Shown here piece by piece: positions 17,690 through 26,798 of a stretch of 64,000 nucleotides of DNA (positions are counted from its first letter, which is position 1; each line of letters starts with the position of its first letter). The stretch comes from Halorussus salinus (lineage in GTDB: Archaea; Halobacteriota; Halobacteria; Halobacteriales; Haladaptataceae), in contig NZ_ML974127.1 of NCBI RefSeq assembly GCF_004765815.2, forward strand, positions 381,310 to 445,309. The letters are read 5' to 3'. Both the position numbers and the translations under genes were made by a program. The notes under the pieces were generated by a model. The model saw only the letters and a program-made list of their open reading frames with translations, did not search any database and had not been told where the DNA came from.

Positions 17690-18250
17690 TCAGGAGTAGA
17701 GACGCCGCGTTCGCAGAAGTTCGACGTACTCGCGGTCCCAGTTTTTCGTCTCCACGTAATAAGTCAGTGCGGCATCGACGTAGCCTGCGTCGAGAAGGTC
17801 GTGAGTCGCCAATTCACAGAGAACGTGGGGCGTCGTGAACAGGACGTTGCGGTCGTCCAACGCCATCCCGACGAGGAGGTAGTTGGTCGTGTTGAACTCG
17901 TCGGTGACGAACAGGTCGGCGTCCAGTTCGTTCGTCAACCAGATGGCACGTGATTCGCCCGCGTCGAGTCCGTAGTCCAGCGACTCGTCGAGTGCGTCGG
18001 CTACGTCGTGGGTAGTCAGATGATGGGACGCCTTCATGACGGTCTCGGCCGCTGCCGAGAGGAGGTCGTCGCTTCCCATCGCGTCGCTCACCTCGCCGAG
18101 GACGCACTCGGGGGCGTGTACGTCGTACGCCGAGAGCAACGCGAGCAGCGGGTCTTCACCCGAGGGAGCCTTCGACCGGCCGTCGGCGACGGGCGTCGCC
18201 AGATTCAGCAGTACGTTCGCATCGACTACCGTCGTCGCTCGCCCCGCCAT
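17690..18250 (-). CDS. PIN domain protein, probable VapC-like toxin
   Basis: A 186-residue protein with PIN-domain acidic residues in the right order: D10 (VVDANVLLN), E53 (LGEVSDA), D96 (YGLDAGESRAIWL) and D117 (ADLFVTDEFN). PIN proteins are metal-dependent RNases. Its ATG directly abuts the TAG of the upstream antitoxin-like gene with no spacer, so the pair is almost certainly one operon. It is longer than classic VapC (about 130). The extra C-terminal 60 residues have no recognised motif. Confidence 0.82.
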   Translation of the reverse strand: MAGRATTVVDANVLLNLATPVADGRSKAPSGEDPLLALLSAYDVHAPECVLGEVSDAMGSDDLLSAAAETVMKASHHLTTHDVADALDESLDYGLDAGESRAIWLTNELDADLFVTDEFNTTNYLLVGMALDDRNVLFTTPHVLCELATHDLLDAGYVDAALTYYVETKNWDREYVELLRTRRLYS

Positions 18251-18685
18251 CTATCGAGTCGCCGAATCGTTCGGGTCTTCGTTCGTCTCGCTTCCGTCTG
18301 CTGCCCGTTCGTCGTCTCCACCCTCACCGTCGGGCGTCCACTCGGCGACGGGTTCGGCGTAGAACTCGTCGGCGGATGGGAGTTCGCCCTCGACCTGCGG
18401 TGCGGGCGGCGCGCGGTCCAGCGACTCGCGGAGTCGTCGCGCTCGCATCGCCTCCTCGGTTCCCAACACCGACCGCACGGTGTCGAAGTCCACCCGCCCG
18501 TCGTAGTACGCTTCGCGGAACTTCCGACGAAACTGCTCGTCGCTGGTGAGTCGGTCGATTTCGTCCTCCAAGGCCTCCACGAGGAGGCGGGTCCGAGAGA
18601 TGTCGAGCAGGTCGCTAACGAGGTCGGCGCGCTCGACCAAGGAACTCGGCGCGTTGAAATCGACGCGCGTCTTCCCCTCTGGCAT
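18251..18685 (-). CDS. Antitoxin-like ribbon-helix-helix protein, partner of PIN gene
   Basis: A 144-residue protein. The N-terminus TRVDFNAPSSLVERADLVSDLLDISRTRLLVEALEDEID fits an RHH DNA-binding fold (strand, then two helices). A charged middle and a disordered acidic C-terminus (about 110-144) follow, where a toxin-binding segment would lie. The ATG at 18685 is chosen over an upstream one at 18775, because the operator and TATA-like box lie between them. It overlaps nothing and is followed immediately by the PIN gene. Confidence 0.78.
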   Translation of the reverse strand: MPEGKTRVDFNAPSSLVERADLVSDLLDISRTRLLVEALEDEIDRLTSDEQFRRKFREAYYDGRVDFDTVRSVLGTEEAMRARRLRESLDRAPPAPQVEGELPSADEFYAEPVAEWTPDGEGGDDERAADGSETNEDPNDSATR

Positions 18686-18689
18686 ACGC

Positions 18690-18710
18690 GATGTGTAGGT
18701 TCTACACATC
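18690..18710 (-). promoter_or_regulatory. Perfect palindromic operator of the PIN/antitoxin operon
   Basis: GATGTGTAG (18690-18698) and CTACACATC (18702-18710) are exact reverse complements around GTT. The site lies 4 nt before the antitoxin ATG and just downstream of an AT-rich TATA-like stretch at 18709-18716. It would cover the transcription start of a leaderless mRNA. Binding by the RHH antitoxin is inferred from the family's usual autoregulation. Confidence 0.75.
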
Positions 18711-18766
18711 AATAAAGCCAGTGGAGCGCATACGTTTAAACCGGAGAACGGGACGAACCCTGCTCG

Positions 18767-19348
18767 ATGGGACACCGCGCACTCCTCGCCTATCGACGCG
18801 ACGACGTACGCTCTGACTCCACCGACGACGCCGACCGCTCGCCCGACGAGACCGACTGTTCACCCGACGAAACGTCCACCTACGACCTCCATCGGTCCCA
18901 CTGGGGCGGCGCGGAGTTCGCCCTCCTCGACCGCATCTCGCCGGACTCGCCGTACGCCACGGACACGCAGTTCTCCGTGGACCCCGAGCCGATAGCGACC
19001 GACCTCGCGCTCGCCGACATCGCCGCGGACCACCTGAACTACCTCCACCACGAGGCGTTCTACCGAGTCGCCGCCGACTACGAGACCACCGCGTACCACC
19101 CGGTCTGGTTTGGCCTCGAAATCGACAGCGAGCGCGTCGAGCGAAGCGAGACGGTCGGCCACGGCGCGCTGGTCGAGGTGGTCCCCGAGGAGGCCAACTA
19201 CTTTCGCGGCTGGCTCCGGGGCACGAAGGCCGTCGTCGGCGAGATGGCCGACCGCGAGGCGCTGTCCCCCGACGAGGCCCGCGACCTCCTCGGCGAGCGC
19301 GTCCGCTCGTGGGCCGACGACCGGGAGGTGATACTCCCGGAGCGGTGA
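18767..19348 (+). CDS. DUF6735-like haloarchaeal protein
   Basis: A 193-residue soluble protein starting MGHRALLAYRR. It has a variable Asp/Thr/Ser-rich segment (15-40), then SHWGGAEFALLDRI, which I associate with DUF6735, and a conserved second half with FRGWLRGTKAVVGEM. Function is unknown. It is divergent from the PIN/antitoxin operon, with an AT-rich TTTAAA at 18734-18739 as a likely TATA element about 30 nt before its ATG. Confidence 0.75.
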   Translation: MGHRALLAYRRDDVRSDSTDDADRSPDETDCSPDETSTYDLHRSHWGGAEFALLDRISPDSPYATDTQFSVDPEPIATDLALADIAADHLNYLHHEAFYRVAADYETTAYHPVWFGLEIDSERVERSETVGHGALVEVVPEEANYFRGWLRGTKAVVGEMADREALSPDEARDLLGERVRSWADDREVILPER

Positions 19349-19433
19349 CGGGACCACCCGACCGACACCGCCCGGTCGATACCGTTCGACCGACGCGCGC
19401 CGCTTTAGTGCGCTCGCCGCGTACCCGGAGGCA

Positions 19434-20174
19434 GTGACAACTGCAGACGGCGACGCCGCGGCCGACGCGGTGGTCAGTCCCGACCCGGCGACCGCGCGCG
19501 ACCGAATCGCCGCCGCCATCGACCGCGGCGAGATGCTGACCGTCTTCGGGCGCTGTACGGTCGAGTACGAGGGCCGGGCCGCCAGCCACCTCGGGCCGGG
19601 CGACCGACTGGTCGTCCTCAAACCCGACGGGACCGCGCTGGTCCACACCGACGACGGGCAGAAACCGGTCAACTGGCAACCGCCGGGGTGTACCCACGAG
19701 GTCCGCCTCGCCGACGGCCAACTCCGCATCGAGAGCCGCCGAACAAGCCCGAACGAGGAGCTAACGGTCGCCTTCGAGACGGTCGAACAGCTCTCGGCCT
19801 ACGACGTGACCGACGGGAAGGACCTCTCGCTACGGGGGACCGAGGAGGACCTGCGCCAGCGACTCCTCGAAAACCCCGACCTCGTGGAAGAAGGCTTCAA
19901 ACCCCTCGCTACCGAGCGCGAGACACCCGCCGGGGCGGTGGACATCTACGGCAAGGACCGCGAGGGCCGCACCGTCGTCGTGGAACTCAAGCGCAAGCGC
20001 GTCGGCCCGGACGCGGTGGGGCAGTTGGACCGCTACGTCGCCGCGCTGGAGCGGGACCTCCACGCGAACGCCGAGATTCGCGGGATTTTGGTCTCGCCGT
20101 CCGTGACCGAGCGTGCCCGGACGCTGTTGGCCGAGAAGGGCTTGGAGTTCGTGTCGCTCGGACCCCCAGAGTGA
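19434..20174 (+). CDS. nucS: Endonuclease NucS (EndoMS)
   Basis: A 246-residue mismatch- and branch-specific endonuclease. The N-terminal beta domain (about 1-110) forms the DNA-binding dimer interface. The C-terminal RecB-like nuclease domain shows GAVDIYGKD, with its catalytic Asp, followed by VVVELKRKRV, with the catalytic Glu and Lys, and AVGQLDRYVAALE. In archaea and actinobacteria it cuts both strands at mismatches and is stimulated by the sliding clamp. The clamp gene pcn is 715 nt downstream here. The C-terminus ends FVSLGPPE and shows no clear PCNA-binding box. Confidence 0.94.
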   Translation: MTTADGDAAADAVVSPDPATARDRIAAAIDRGEMLTVFGRCTVEYEGRAASHLGPGDRLVVLKPDGTALVHTDDGQKPVNWQPPGCTHEVRLADGQLRIESRRTSPNEELTVAFETVEQLSAYDVTDGKDLSLRGTEEDLRQRLLENPDLVEEGFKPLATERETPAGAVDIYGKDREGRTVVVELKRKRVGPDAVGQLDRYVAALERDLHANAEIRGILVSPSVTERARTLLAEKGLEFVSLGPPE

Positions 20175-20198
20175 GCGTCAGGCCGAACGCTCGGAAGG

Positions 20199-20768
20199 TT
20201 AGAAGTTCGTCACCTTCGACTGAATCCGACCGTCGTCTACCTCCGGCGTGGAGTCGTCGGCGTCTCTGAAGTAGCGGGCCAACTCGTCCATCCGCACGTC
20301 GTCGCTCTGGTGGAGAAACGCGATTTCGGTGAGCGACAGGTCCTCGCCCCGCTCTAACTTGTGTCGCAACTGTTCGGCGGTGAGCGACTGGAACGTCAGG
20401 TCGAGTTGGACCGTCGCGGCCCGGTCGTCGCTCGCCTCCGCGAGGTTGACGGCTTCGGTCAACACCGTCTCGAAGTCGAGGTCGGCGTCCGCGGTCACTC
20501 GGTACAGGAAGGCGACGGCCGAAACGAGGGCGTCGAACGCTTCGGTACCGTCGATGCTTTCGAGCTGATTGTCCACGACGAGTCGGCGGTCTCGCTCCGA
20601 GAGACACTCCACGAGGACCTCGAAGTCCAGCACCGCGTCGAAGACCCGCTCTCGAATCCGCGCTCTCGCGTTCCGTTCGGATTGGACGCTCGCGAACTCC
20701 GTCTCTCCGCGAAGGTACGCTCGGTCCGCTTCGCTCAGTATTCCGCGGCCGCGCTCGTTCCCAGACAT
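20199..20768 (-). CDS. Unknown helical protein between nucS and pcn
   Basis: A 189-residue acidic protein. It opens with RGILSEADRAYLRGE, a motif I have seen at the N-terminus of various haloarchaeal proteins of unknown function. Two helical regions follow (about 35-110 and 118-165). No catalytic motif or membrane segment is visible. It is divergent from pcn and convergent with nucS. An inverted repeat, TACAG-N8-CTGTA at 20776-20793, sits 8 nt before its start and could be an operator. Confidence 0.7.
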   Translation of the reverse strand: MSGNERGRGILSEADRAYLRGETEFASVQSERNARARIRERVFDAVLDFEVLVECLSERDRRLVVDNQLESIDGTEAFDALVSAVAFLYRVTADADLDFETVLTEAVNLAEASDDRAATVQLDLTFQSLTAEQLRHKLERGEDLSLTEIAFLHQSDDVRMDELARYFRDADDSTPEVDDGRIQSKVTNF

Positions 20769-20850
20769 AATCTATTACAGGTTATGAACTGTATGCCACG
20801 GATATAAAGATAATGGGTTTTGGATTATGCATCGGTTTCTCGGCAAAACG

Positions 20851-20858
20851 CTTATATC
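20851..20858 (+). promoter_or_regulatory. TATA-box promoter of pcn
   Basis: CTTATATC at 20851-20858, preceded by the purine-rich AAAACG where a BRE would sit, lies about 31-38 nt before the pcn ATG. The spacing predicts a nearly leaderless transcript. The surrounding 60 nt are AT-rich compared with flanking DNA. Confidence 0.65.
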
Positions 20859-20888
20859 TCCGGTCGCTGACGGTACTGACGCGAAACC

Positions 20889-21683
20889 ATGAGCGAATCA
20901 GTTCCAAACGCCGGTTCCGACGCGCCGACCCGACCGTTTCACGCGGTCGTGGACGCCGACGCGATACGGACGGCCGTCACGTTGGTCGACGCGCTGTTCG
21001 ACGAATGCCACCTCTATTTCGAGGAGAACGAAATCCGGTTGTCGGGCATCGACCCGGCGACGGTCGCCTCGGTCGAACTCACCCTCGGACGCGGCGCGTT
21101 CGACGCTTACGAAGCGACCGGCGTCCACACCGGCGTCGGCCTCTCGCGGCTAAAAGACGTGGTGGGGATGGCCGACAGCGGTCAGTCGGTGGAGTTCGAC
21201 CTCGCGCCCGAGACCCGCACGCTCGAAATCCGCATCGGCGGATTGGAGTACACCCTCGCACTCCTCGACCCGGACACGATTCGGAAACCGCCGGACCGCC
21301 CCGACGGCGGCTTCGACTTCGCCGGTGAGGTCGTCGCGCGAGCCGACGACTTCGACCGGGCGGTTCGGGCCGCGGACATGGTCTCGAACCACCTCGCGCT
21401 CGGCATCGACGCCGACGAGGAGACCTTCTACGTCGAGGCGGAGGGCGACACCGACGACGTGTCGCTCGCGCTCGCGGACGACGACCTCGTGGATTTCACG
21501 CCGGACGAGGCCCACTCGCTGTTCTCGCTGGACTATCTGACGGCTATCGACCGCGCGATGCCCGCCGACCGCGACATCGAACTCCAACTCGGCACCGAAC
21601 AGCCCGCGACTATCGCCTACGAGTTCGCAGACGGCGCGGGGTCGGTCGAGTACATCGTCGCGCCGCGCATCTCGTCCAGCTAG
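20889..21683 (+). CDS. pcn: DNA polymerase sliding clamp (PCNA)
   Basis: A 264-residue clamp subunit that trimerises around DNA and tethers polymerases, ligase and nucleases. Typical features are FHAVVDADAIRTAVTLVDALFDECHLYF, the positively placed SRLKDVVGMADSG, the interdomain connecting loop near LLDPDTIRKPPDRPD, and the C-terminal YEFADGAGSVEYIVAPRI. The acidic N-terminal 15 residues extend it beyond the usual 247. Preceded by a clear TATA box. Neighbours nucS and mutS point to a repair/replication locus. Confidence 0.97.
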   Translation: MSESVPNAGSDAPTRPFHAVVDADAIRTAVTLVDALFDECHLYFEENEIRLSGIDPATVASVELTLGRGAFDAYEATGVHTGVGLSRLKDVVGMADSGQSVEFDLAPETRTLEIRIGGLEYTLALLDPDTIRKPPDRPDGGFDFAGEVVARADDFDRAVRAADMVSNHLALGIDADEETFYVEAEGDTDDVSLALADDDLVDFTPDEAHSLFSLDYLTAIDRAMPADRDIELQLGTEQPATIAYEFADGAGSVEYIVAPRISSS

Positions 21684-21702
21684 TTCTCGCGGCAAAACGC
21701 GA

Positions 21703-24402
21703 CTACTCGACTTCGCGCTTCAGTGCCGCCAACTCGTTCATCGCCTCCAGCGGCGTCATCGTCGCCACGTCCACCTCGCGGAGTCGCGCGGCGAGTTCGT
21801 CCTCCGGGCCGTCGGCGACGGCCTTCGGGGCTGGCTCGGAGGCTTCGCTTTCAGGGGCTTCTATCCCGTTCGTCGCTTCGGCTTCCACGTCCGCCGACTC
21901 CGCCTCGGCCAGCAGTTCGCGCGCCCGTCCGACCACCTCGTCGGGCACTCCGGCCTCGCGGGCGACCTGCACGCCGTAGGAGGCCGTGGCCGCGCCGCGC
22001 CGGACCTCGTGGTCGAAGACGACCTCCTCGTCGGTGCCCTCCGCGGCGAAGTGGAGGTTGAAGGCTCGCGGGAGGTCGTCGGCGGTCTCGGTCAGTTCGT
22101 GGTGGTGGGTCGCGAAGAGGGTGAGCGCGCCCACCTCGTCGTGGACGTGTTCGGTGACGGCGCGGGCGATGGCCAGTCCGTCGGTCGTGCTGGTGCCCCG
22201 GCCCACCTCGTCCAACAGGACCAGCGACTCGTCCGTGGCGCTCTCTAAAATCGCCGCGAGTTCGGTCATCTCGACCATGAACGTCGAGCGACCGCCCGCG
22301 ATGTCGTCGCTCGCGCCGACGCGGGTGAAGATGCGGTCCACCGGCGCGATGCGGGCGCTGGCGGCCGGGACGAAGCTCCCGGTCTGCGCGAGGAGGGTTA
22401 TCAGCGCGACCTGCCGCATGTACGTCGATTTCCCCGACATGTTCGGGCCGGTGACGACCGCGAAGGAGTCGGCGGCGGTCGCGTCGTCGCGCTCGCCCTC
22501 GGCGGGCGACCCCGCCCGTTCGAGGTGCGCGTCGTTGGGCACGAACGACGCTTGGGTGCGCTCGACGACGGGGTGGCGGCCCTCCTCGATTCGGATGCCG
22601 TCGCCGCCGATTTCCGGCCGGGCGTAGTCGCGGGTGGCCGCGACCTCGCCCAGCGCGGCCAACACGTCGAGTTGCGCGAGCGCGTCGGCGACCGCCTGCA
22701 CGCGCTCAGACTCGGCGGCGACCGTCGAGCGCACGTCGCGGAACAACTCGTGTTCGAGGTCGTCGGCGCGGTTCTCGGCGCGCAGAATCTCGTCCTCGCG
22801 CTCCTTGAGTTCCGGCGTGTAGAACCGCTCGGAGTTCTTCAGCGTCTGGCGGCGGTTGTAATCGTCGGGCACCGAGTCGAGGTTCGGGTTCGTCACCTCG
22901 ATGTAGTAGCCGTGGACCGAGTTGTGCCCGACCTTGAGCGAGTCGATGCCGGTCCGCTCGCGCTCCTGCTGTTCGAGGTCGTCTATCCACGCCTTCCCCT
23001 CGCGTTCGGTCTCTCGCAACTCGTCCAGTTCGTCGTCGTAGCTCTCCCGAATCACGTCGCCCTCCGTGATTTCGCGGGCGGGGTCCTCCTGAATCGCACG
23101 AGCTATCAGGTCCCGCACGTCGGCGAGTTCGTCCAGTTGGTCGCGGAGTTCGACCGACTTCTCCGACTCGAAATCGGCCATCGCGGCCTTCAGTTCGGGC
23201 ACCACGTCGAGGGTCGCCTTCAGCGACCGCAGGTCGCGGGCGTTGGCCCGACCGCGCGAGATGCGCGCGACGAGACGCTCGATGTCGTACACGTCTCTGA
23301 GAAGGTCCCTCGCCTCCTCGCGGGTCCGGACATCGTGGGTCCACTCCTCGACCGCGTCGAGGCGGGCCTCGATGCGGTCGGGGTCCAACAGGGGACGCCG
23401 GAGCCAGTCCTTCAACTTGCGACTCCCGAGCGGGCAGGCGGTCTCGTCCAGCACGCCCAACAGAGTCACGTCGGCGTCGCCGTGGACCGTCCGGCGCTCG
23501 AACAGTTCGAGGCTGGACAGCGCCACCCGGTCCAACAGCATGTACTCGCGGGGTTCGTAGCGCGTCAGGTGGTTGAGGTAGTCCAACTGGCCGTCGTCGC
23601 CCGCCGTCTCGTCGGCCTCGCCGCCGACTCCCGCGCCGCCGCGGGTGTACTCCGCGTAGGCCAGCAGGGCACCGCAGGCCCGGACTTCCGCGTCGGCCGC
23701 CAGCAGAGCGTCGGGCGACCCGAAGTACGACTCGACGCGCTCGCGGGCCGTCGCCGAGTCGAAGGCGGCCGAATCGTAGGGCGTGACCATGCAGTCCGAA
23801 TCGAAACACTCGCTGGCGGTCTCGTCGGCCGCGCCGGGTTCCACGACGGCCTCCGCGGGCGCGAACCGACTCACCTCGTCGGCGATGGCCGCGGTCCGGC
23901 GGGCGCTGGTCGCGTAGAAGTCGCCGGTCGAAACGTCCAGCACGGCGAGTCCGTACCGCTCGTAGTCCTCGGTCAGGCACGCGACGAAGTTGTTGTCATC
24001 GGTGTCGAGCAGTTCGTCCTCGGTCAGCGTACCCGGCGTCACGATGCGGGTCACCGCCCGGTCCACGACCGTCGTGGTCTCCTCGGGGTCCTGCACTTGG
24101 TCGGCGACCGCGACCCGGTAGCCCGCGTCCAGCAGGGTCTCGATGTACGACTCGGCGTTGTCGATGGGGATGCCCGCCATCGGGTAGGTGCCCGTCGAGT
24201 CCTCGCGTTGAGTCAGCGCGATTTCGAGGAGTCGGGCCGTCTTCTCGGCGGCCTCGCAGAACGTCTCGTAGAAGTCGCCGACCTGAAACAACACGAGCGA
24301 GTCGTCGTACTCCCGACAGAGTTCGAAGTACTGACTCATCATCGGGGTCAACTCGTCCTCGTTTTCGGCCATCTTCTCGGGTGCCCCCAGCGCCGCGTCC
24401 AT
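21703..24402 (-). CDS. mutS: DNA mismatch repair protein MutS
   Basis: An 899-residue MutS1-type ATPase. The mismatch-reading Phe-X-Glu is F44-Y-E46 in VGDFYETF. Core, lever and clamp regions follow. The ATPase domain has Walker [14 protein letters not shown], Walker [17 protein letters not shown] and the LFATHHHEL switch. An acidic, variable linker near 830-870 precedes the C-terminal helix-turn-helix dimerisation part. The ATG at 24402 is preferred, since a longer frame to 24591 adds only non-conserved residues. Convergent with pcn, 19 nt apart. No mutL is in this window. Confidence 0.95.
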   Translation of the reverse strand: MDAALGAPEKMAENEDELTPMMSQYFELCREYDDSLVLFQVGDFYETFCEAAEKTARLLEIALTQREDSTGTYPMAGIPIDNAESYIETLLDAGYRVAVADQVQDPEETTTVVDRAVTRIVTPGTLTEDELLDTDDNNFVACLTEDYERYGLAVLDVSTGDFYATSARRTAAIADEVSRFAPAEAVVEPGAADETASECFDSDCMVTPYDSAAFDSATARERVESYFGSPDALLAADAEVRACGALLAYAEYTRGGAGVGGEADETAGDDGQLDYLNHLTRYEPREYMLLDRVALSSLELFERRTVHGDADVTLLGVLDETACPLGSRKLKDWLRRPLLDPDRIEARLDAVEEWTHDVRTREEARDLLRDVYDIERLVARISRGRANARDLRSLKATLDVVPELKAAMADFESEKSVELRDQLDELADVRDLIARAIQEDPAREITEGDVIRESYDDELDELRETEREGKAWIDDLEQQERERTGIDSLKVGHNSVHGYYIEVTNPNLDSVPDDYNRRQTLKNSERFYTPELKEREDEILRAENRADDLEHELFRDVRSTVAAESERVQAVADALAQLDVLAALGEVAATRDYARPEIGGDGIRIEEGRHPVVERTQASFVPNDAHLERAGSPAEGERDDATAADSFAVVTGPNMSGKSTYMRQVALITLLAQTGSFVPAASARIAPVDRIFTRVGASDDIAGGRSTFMVEMTELAAILESATDESLVLLDEVGRGTSTTDGLAIARAVTEHVHDEVGALTLFATHHHELTETADDLPRAFNLHFAAEGTDEEVVFDHEVRRGAATASYGVQVAREAGVPDEVVGRARELLAEAESADVEAEATNGIEAPESEASEPAPKAVADGPEDELAARLREVDVATMTPLEAMNELAALKREVE

Positions 24403-24568
24403 GCGTAGAGTACACGAACCGCGGCCCGAAATACCTCTCGGAACCGAGCGACGGCACGGGGCTGTCTGCCGACTCGGCCTCCGCCGGTGGTCACTGTCGG
24501 CCGATTCGAAGCCCACCAAGCGCGCCGCGGGCGGAAGGGCTAACCGCCACGGACGGCTACGAACTGAC

Positions 24569-24922
24569 ATGGCCGACACCGATTCCATCACGCCCGAGAA
24601 GCCGGTTCACCTCGCCGACGCCGACGAACTGGACGCCTTCGTCGCCGAGAACGACCTCGCGCTGGTCGATTTCTACACGAAGGGCTGTTCGCTCTGTCAG
24701 GCCATCGAACCCGTGGTCGGCAACGTCGCCCGCGTCACCGACGCCGCGGTCGCGCTCTGCAACCCCCGCGATGACCCGCAACTCATCGACCGATTCGAGG
24801 TGCGGAGCGTGCCGACGCTCCTGCTGTTCGAGGAGGGCGACCTCGTCGGGCGGATGGCCAAGGGCTTCCAAGGCACCGAGGCGGTCGTGGCGTTCGTGGA
24901 GTCGCGCGGACAGTCGGAGTGA
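24569..24922 (+). CDS. Thioredoxin-like protein with CSLC site
   Basis: A 117-residue thioredoxin fold. The redox motif is C40-S-L-C43, in place of the standard WCGPC, with VDFYTKG before it and the cis-proline in RSVPTLLLF. The altered dipeptide and the missing Trp suggest a different redox potential or partner. An acidic N-terminus of about 14 residues is halophilic. It is followed 76 nt later by a DsbA-family gene on the same strand, so both may serve thiol-disulfide exchange. Confidence 0.88.
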   Translation: MADTDSITPEKPVHLADADELDAFVAENDLALVDFYTKGCSLCQAIEPVVGNVARVTDAAVALCNPRDDPQLIDRFEVRSVPTLLLFEEGDLVGRMAKGFQGTEAVVAFVESRGQSE

Positions 24923-24998
24923 CCTGCCCCGACGCGCGAGTACCGGAAATCGCGGCCGTCGGTGGGTCGCTTTTGAGTCTTCGATACCAAACGAGGCC

Positions 24999-25637
24999 AT
25001 GAGCCAGCACGCCACCGACGCGTTGGTCGTCTACTCCGACTACGTCTGTCCGTTCTGCTACCTCGGGAAAGCCGCGATGGAGCGGTACCGCGAGGAGACC
25101 GCCGACCCGCCCGAGGTCGAGTGGCGATTCTACGACCTGCGGGGGTACAAGCGCGACGAGTCGGGCGAGATACGCGACGACGTAGACGACGGGAAGGACG
25201 ACGACTACTTCGCGCAGGTCCGCGAGAACGTCGAACGCCTCAAAGAGCAGTACGACGTGGACATGACACTCGACTTCTCGAAGGACGTGGACTCGTGGAA
25301 CGCCCAGCAGGCCGCGCTGTACGTCCGCCAGACCGAGGGCGAGGAGACCTTCCTCGCCTTCCACGAGGCGCTGTTCGAGGCGCTTTGGCAGGAGGGTCGG
25401 GACATCGGCGACCCAGACGTGCTGGCCGAGATTGCCGAGGAGATCGAAGCGGGTCTCGCTCCAGACGAGATTCGGAACGCGACGGAAGACGAGACCCTCG
25501 AAGCCGAACTCCGCGAGCGGTTCGAGCAGGCCCAGCAGGCCGGGGTCTCGGGCATCCCGACGTTCGTCTACGAGGGCCACGCGGCGCGCGGCGCGATTCC
25601 GCCCGAGCAGTTCGAGCGGCTGGTGAACGGGGCGTAG
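24999..25637 (+). CDS. DsbA-family (FrnE-like) oxidoreductase
   Basis: A 212-residue thioredoxin-fold protein with the C17-P-F-C20 motif in YSDYVCPFCYLGKAAMER. A helical insert of the 2-hydroxychromene isomerase / FrnE type (about 70-165) follows, and then the cis-Pro loop VSGIPTFVYEGH. No signal peptide is seen, so it acts in the cytosol. FrnE homologs are linked to oxidative-stress tolerance. The substrate here is unknown. Confidence 0.88.
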   Translation: MSQHATDALVVYSDYVCPFCYLGKAAMERYREETADPPEVEWRFYDLRGYKRDESGEIRDDVDDGKDDDYFAQVRENVERLKEQYDVDMTLDFSKDVDSWNAQQAALYVRQTEGEETFLAFHEALFEALWQEGRDIGDPDVLAEIAEEIEAGLAPDEIRNATEDETLEAELRERFEQAQQAGVSGIPTFVYEGHAARGAIPPEQFERLVNGA

Positions 25638-25656
25638 CGAGTTCCGGGCGGCCGAT

Positions 25657-26685
25657 TCACTCGTAGCACTCCTGTACTCGCTTTTTCGCCTCGTCTATCG
25701 CCGTCTCGACGTTCTCTCCTTGCTCGTATCTGTGCTGGAAGACGTAGACGAAATGTTTCGTCAGGCGTCGCAGTTTTTCGTACTCCGACCCGGAAACTAT
25801 CGGCACCGCTCGATGACGCCCCTCGGACTTGAGACTCGCTTCCAGTTCGATACCGTAACTGTCGCTGCTCCCTCTCGTTTTCAATGCGAGTTCCATATCG
25901 ACGCGGTCGTCGGCGTACGTGTATTCGACCAACGGTGTCGAAGTCACCGACTCGTCAGTCGGCTCGGCGGCGTTCTCCTCGCTCTTCCACCCGGCAGGAA
26001 CGTCCCGGTCGTCGTACTCGGGCAACGCATCCGTCGGACCTGCCGTCGGCATTCGATCGGACTCGTCGTTTCGACCGCCCCCTTCCGAGCGCGTTTCGGC
26101 CCCGACTCGGCGGACCCCGCGGGCGAACGACTGGGCGTCGGTCCACTCGAAGAGATGGCCTCGACGACCCATCACGTCGAAGAGCTTCCCCATCATGGCG
26201 TCGTACTTCTCGTATTCGAGGTCGTGGCGGATGGAGAGCGGTTCGTAGTCTCGTTTCACGACGTAGGTGTCGGACAGCGAAACCTCGCCTAGTTCGAGTT
26301 CGTGACCGCCGTCGTTGTCTTCGGCGACCAAGACAGGGTAGTCTACGAGCGAGAGCGTGTATCGAAACTTGATGTAGAAGTTCTCCCAGTCGTCGTTCTC
26401 CGCGTCCAAATCCGACAGCAGGAACGCAACGCCCTCCTCGACGTAGTGTTCGAGGAGGTCACGCGCCTGTTCGAGCCACTGTTTTCGCCCCTCGTCGTAG
26501 TTACCCAAGACGAAGTACCGAATCGGTTCTTCGGGGCCCCTCTCTCGGAGTTCCGACGAGAGGTTGGTGACGGCGGCGTGAACGTCGGTCACCTCCTCGG
26601 CCGAGAAACCGCCCAACACGAAGTCAGCGTCGTCGATGGTCGGCTCCTCGGCGAGGTGGTCCGGAATGCGGTTGTCCCCTGCCAT
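25657..26685 (-). CDS. Unknown two-domain protein, N-terminal Rossmann-like domain
   Basis: A 342-residue acidic protein. The N-terminal half runs RYFVLGNYDEGRK, then VAFLLSDLDAENDD, then VDYPVLVAEDNDGGHELELGEV. This spaced pattern resembles nucleoside deoxyribosyltransferase-like or TIR-like Rossmann domains of the haloarchaeal DUF7509 type. I infer kinship only by pattern. Residues about 195-245 are a low-complexity linker. The C-terminal domain (250-342) has alternating strands and an amphipathic helix. The ATG at 26685 lies about 25 nt from a TATATAT box (26706-26719). Divergent from a winged-helix regulator. Confidence 0.65.
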   Translation of the reverse strand: MAGDNRIPDHLAEEPTIDDADFVLGGFSAEEVTDVHAAVTNLSSELRERGPEEPIRYFVLGNYDEGRKQWLEQARDLLEHYVEEGVAFLLSDLDAENDDWENFYIKFRYTLSLVDYPVLVAEDNDGGHELELGEVSLSDTYVVKRDYEPLSIRHDLEYEKYDAMMGKLFDVMGRRGHLFEWTDAQSFARGVRRVGAETRSEGGGRNDESDRMPTAGPTDALPEYDDRDVPAGWKSEENAAEPTDESVTSTPLVEYTYADDRVDMELALKTRGSSDSYGIELEASLKSEGRHRAVPIVSGSEYEKLRRLTKHFVYVFQHRYEQGENVETAIDEAKKRVQECYE

Positions 26686-26798
26686 TCGTCCGCTATCATT
26701 CGGGGCGACGATATATATTTCTTGAAACGACGCCCAGACCGAGAAGGATTGCGACAGCCGTCGCAACCCTTATCACCGGTGCTGGAGTAAGAGGTACC

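Noticed and set aside
22525-24408. Plus-strand frame of 627 codons opposite mutS
   Set aside because: Antisense shadow of mutS, which has all motifs in order.
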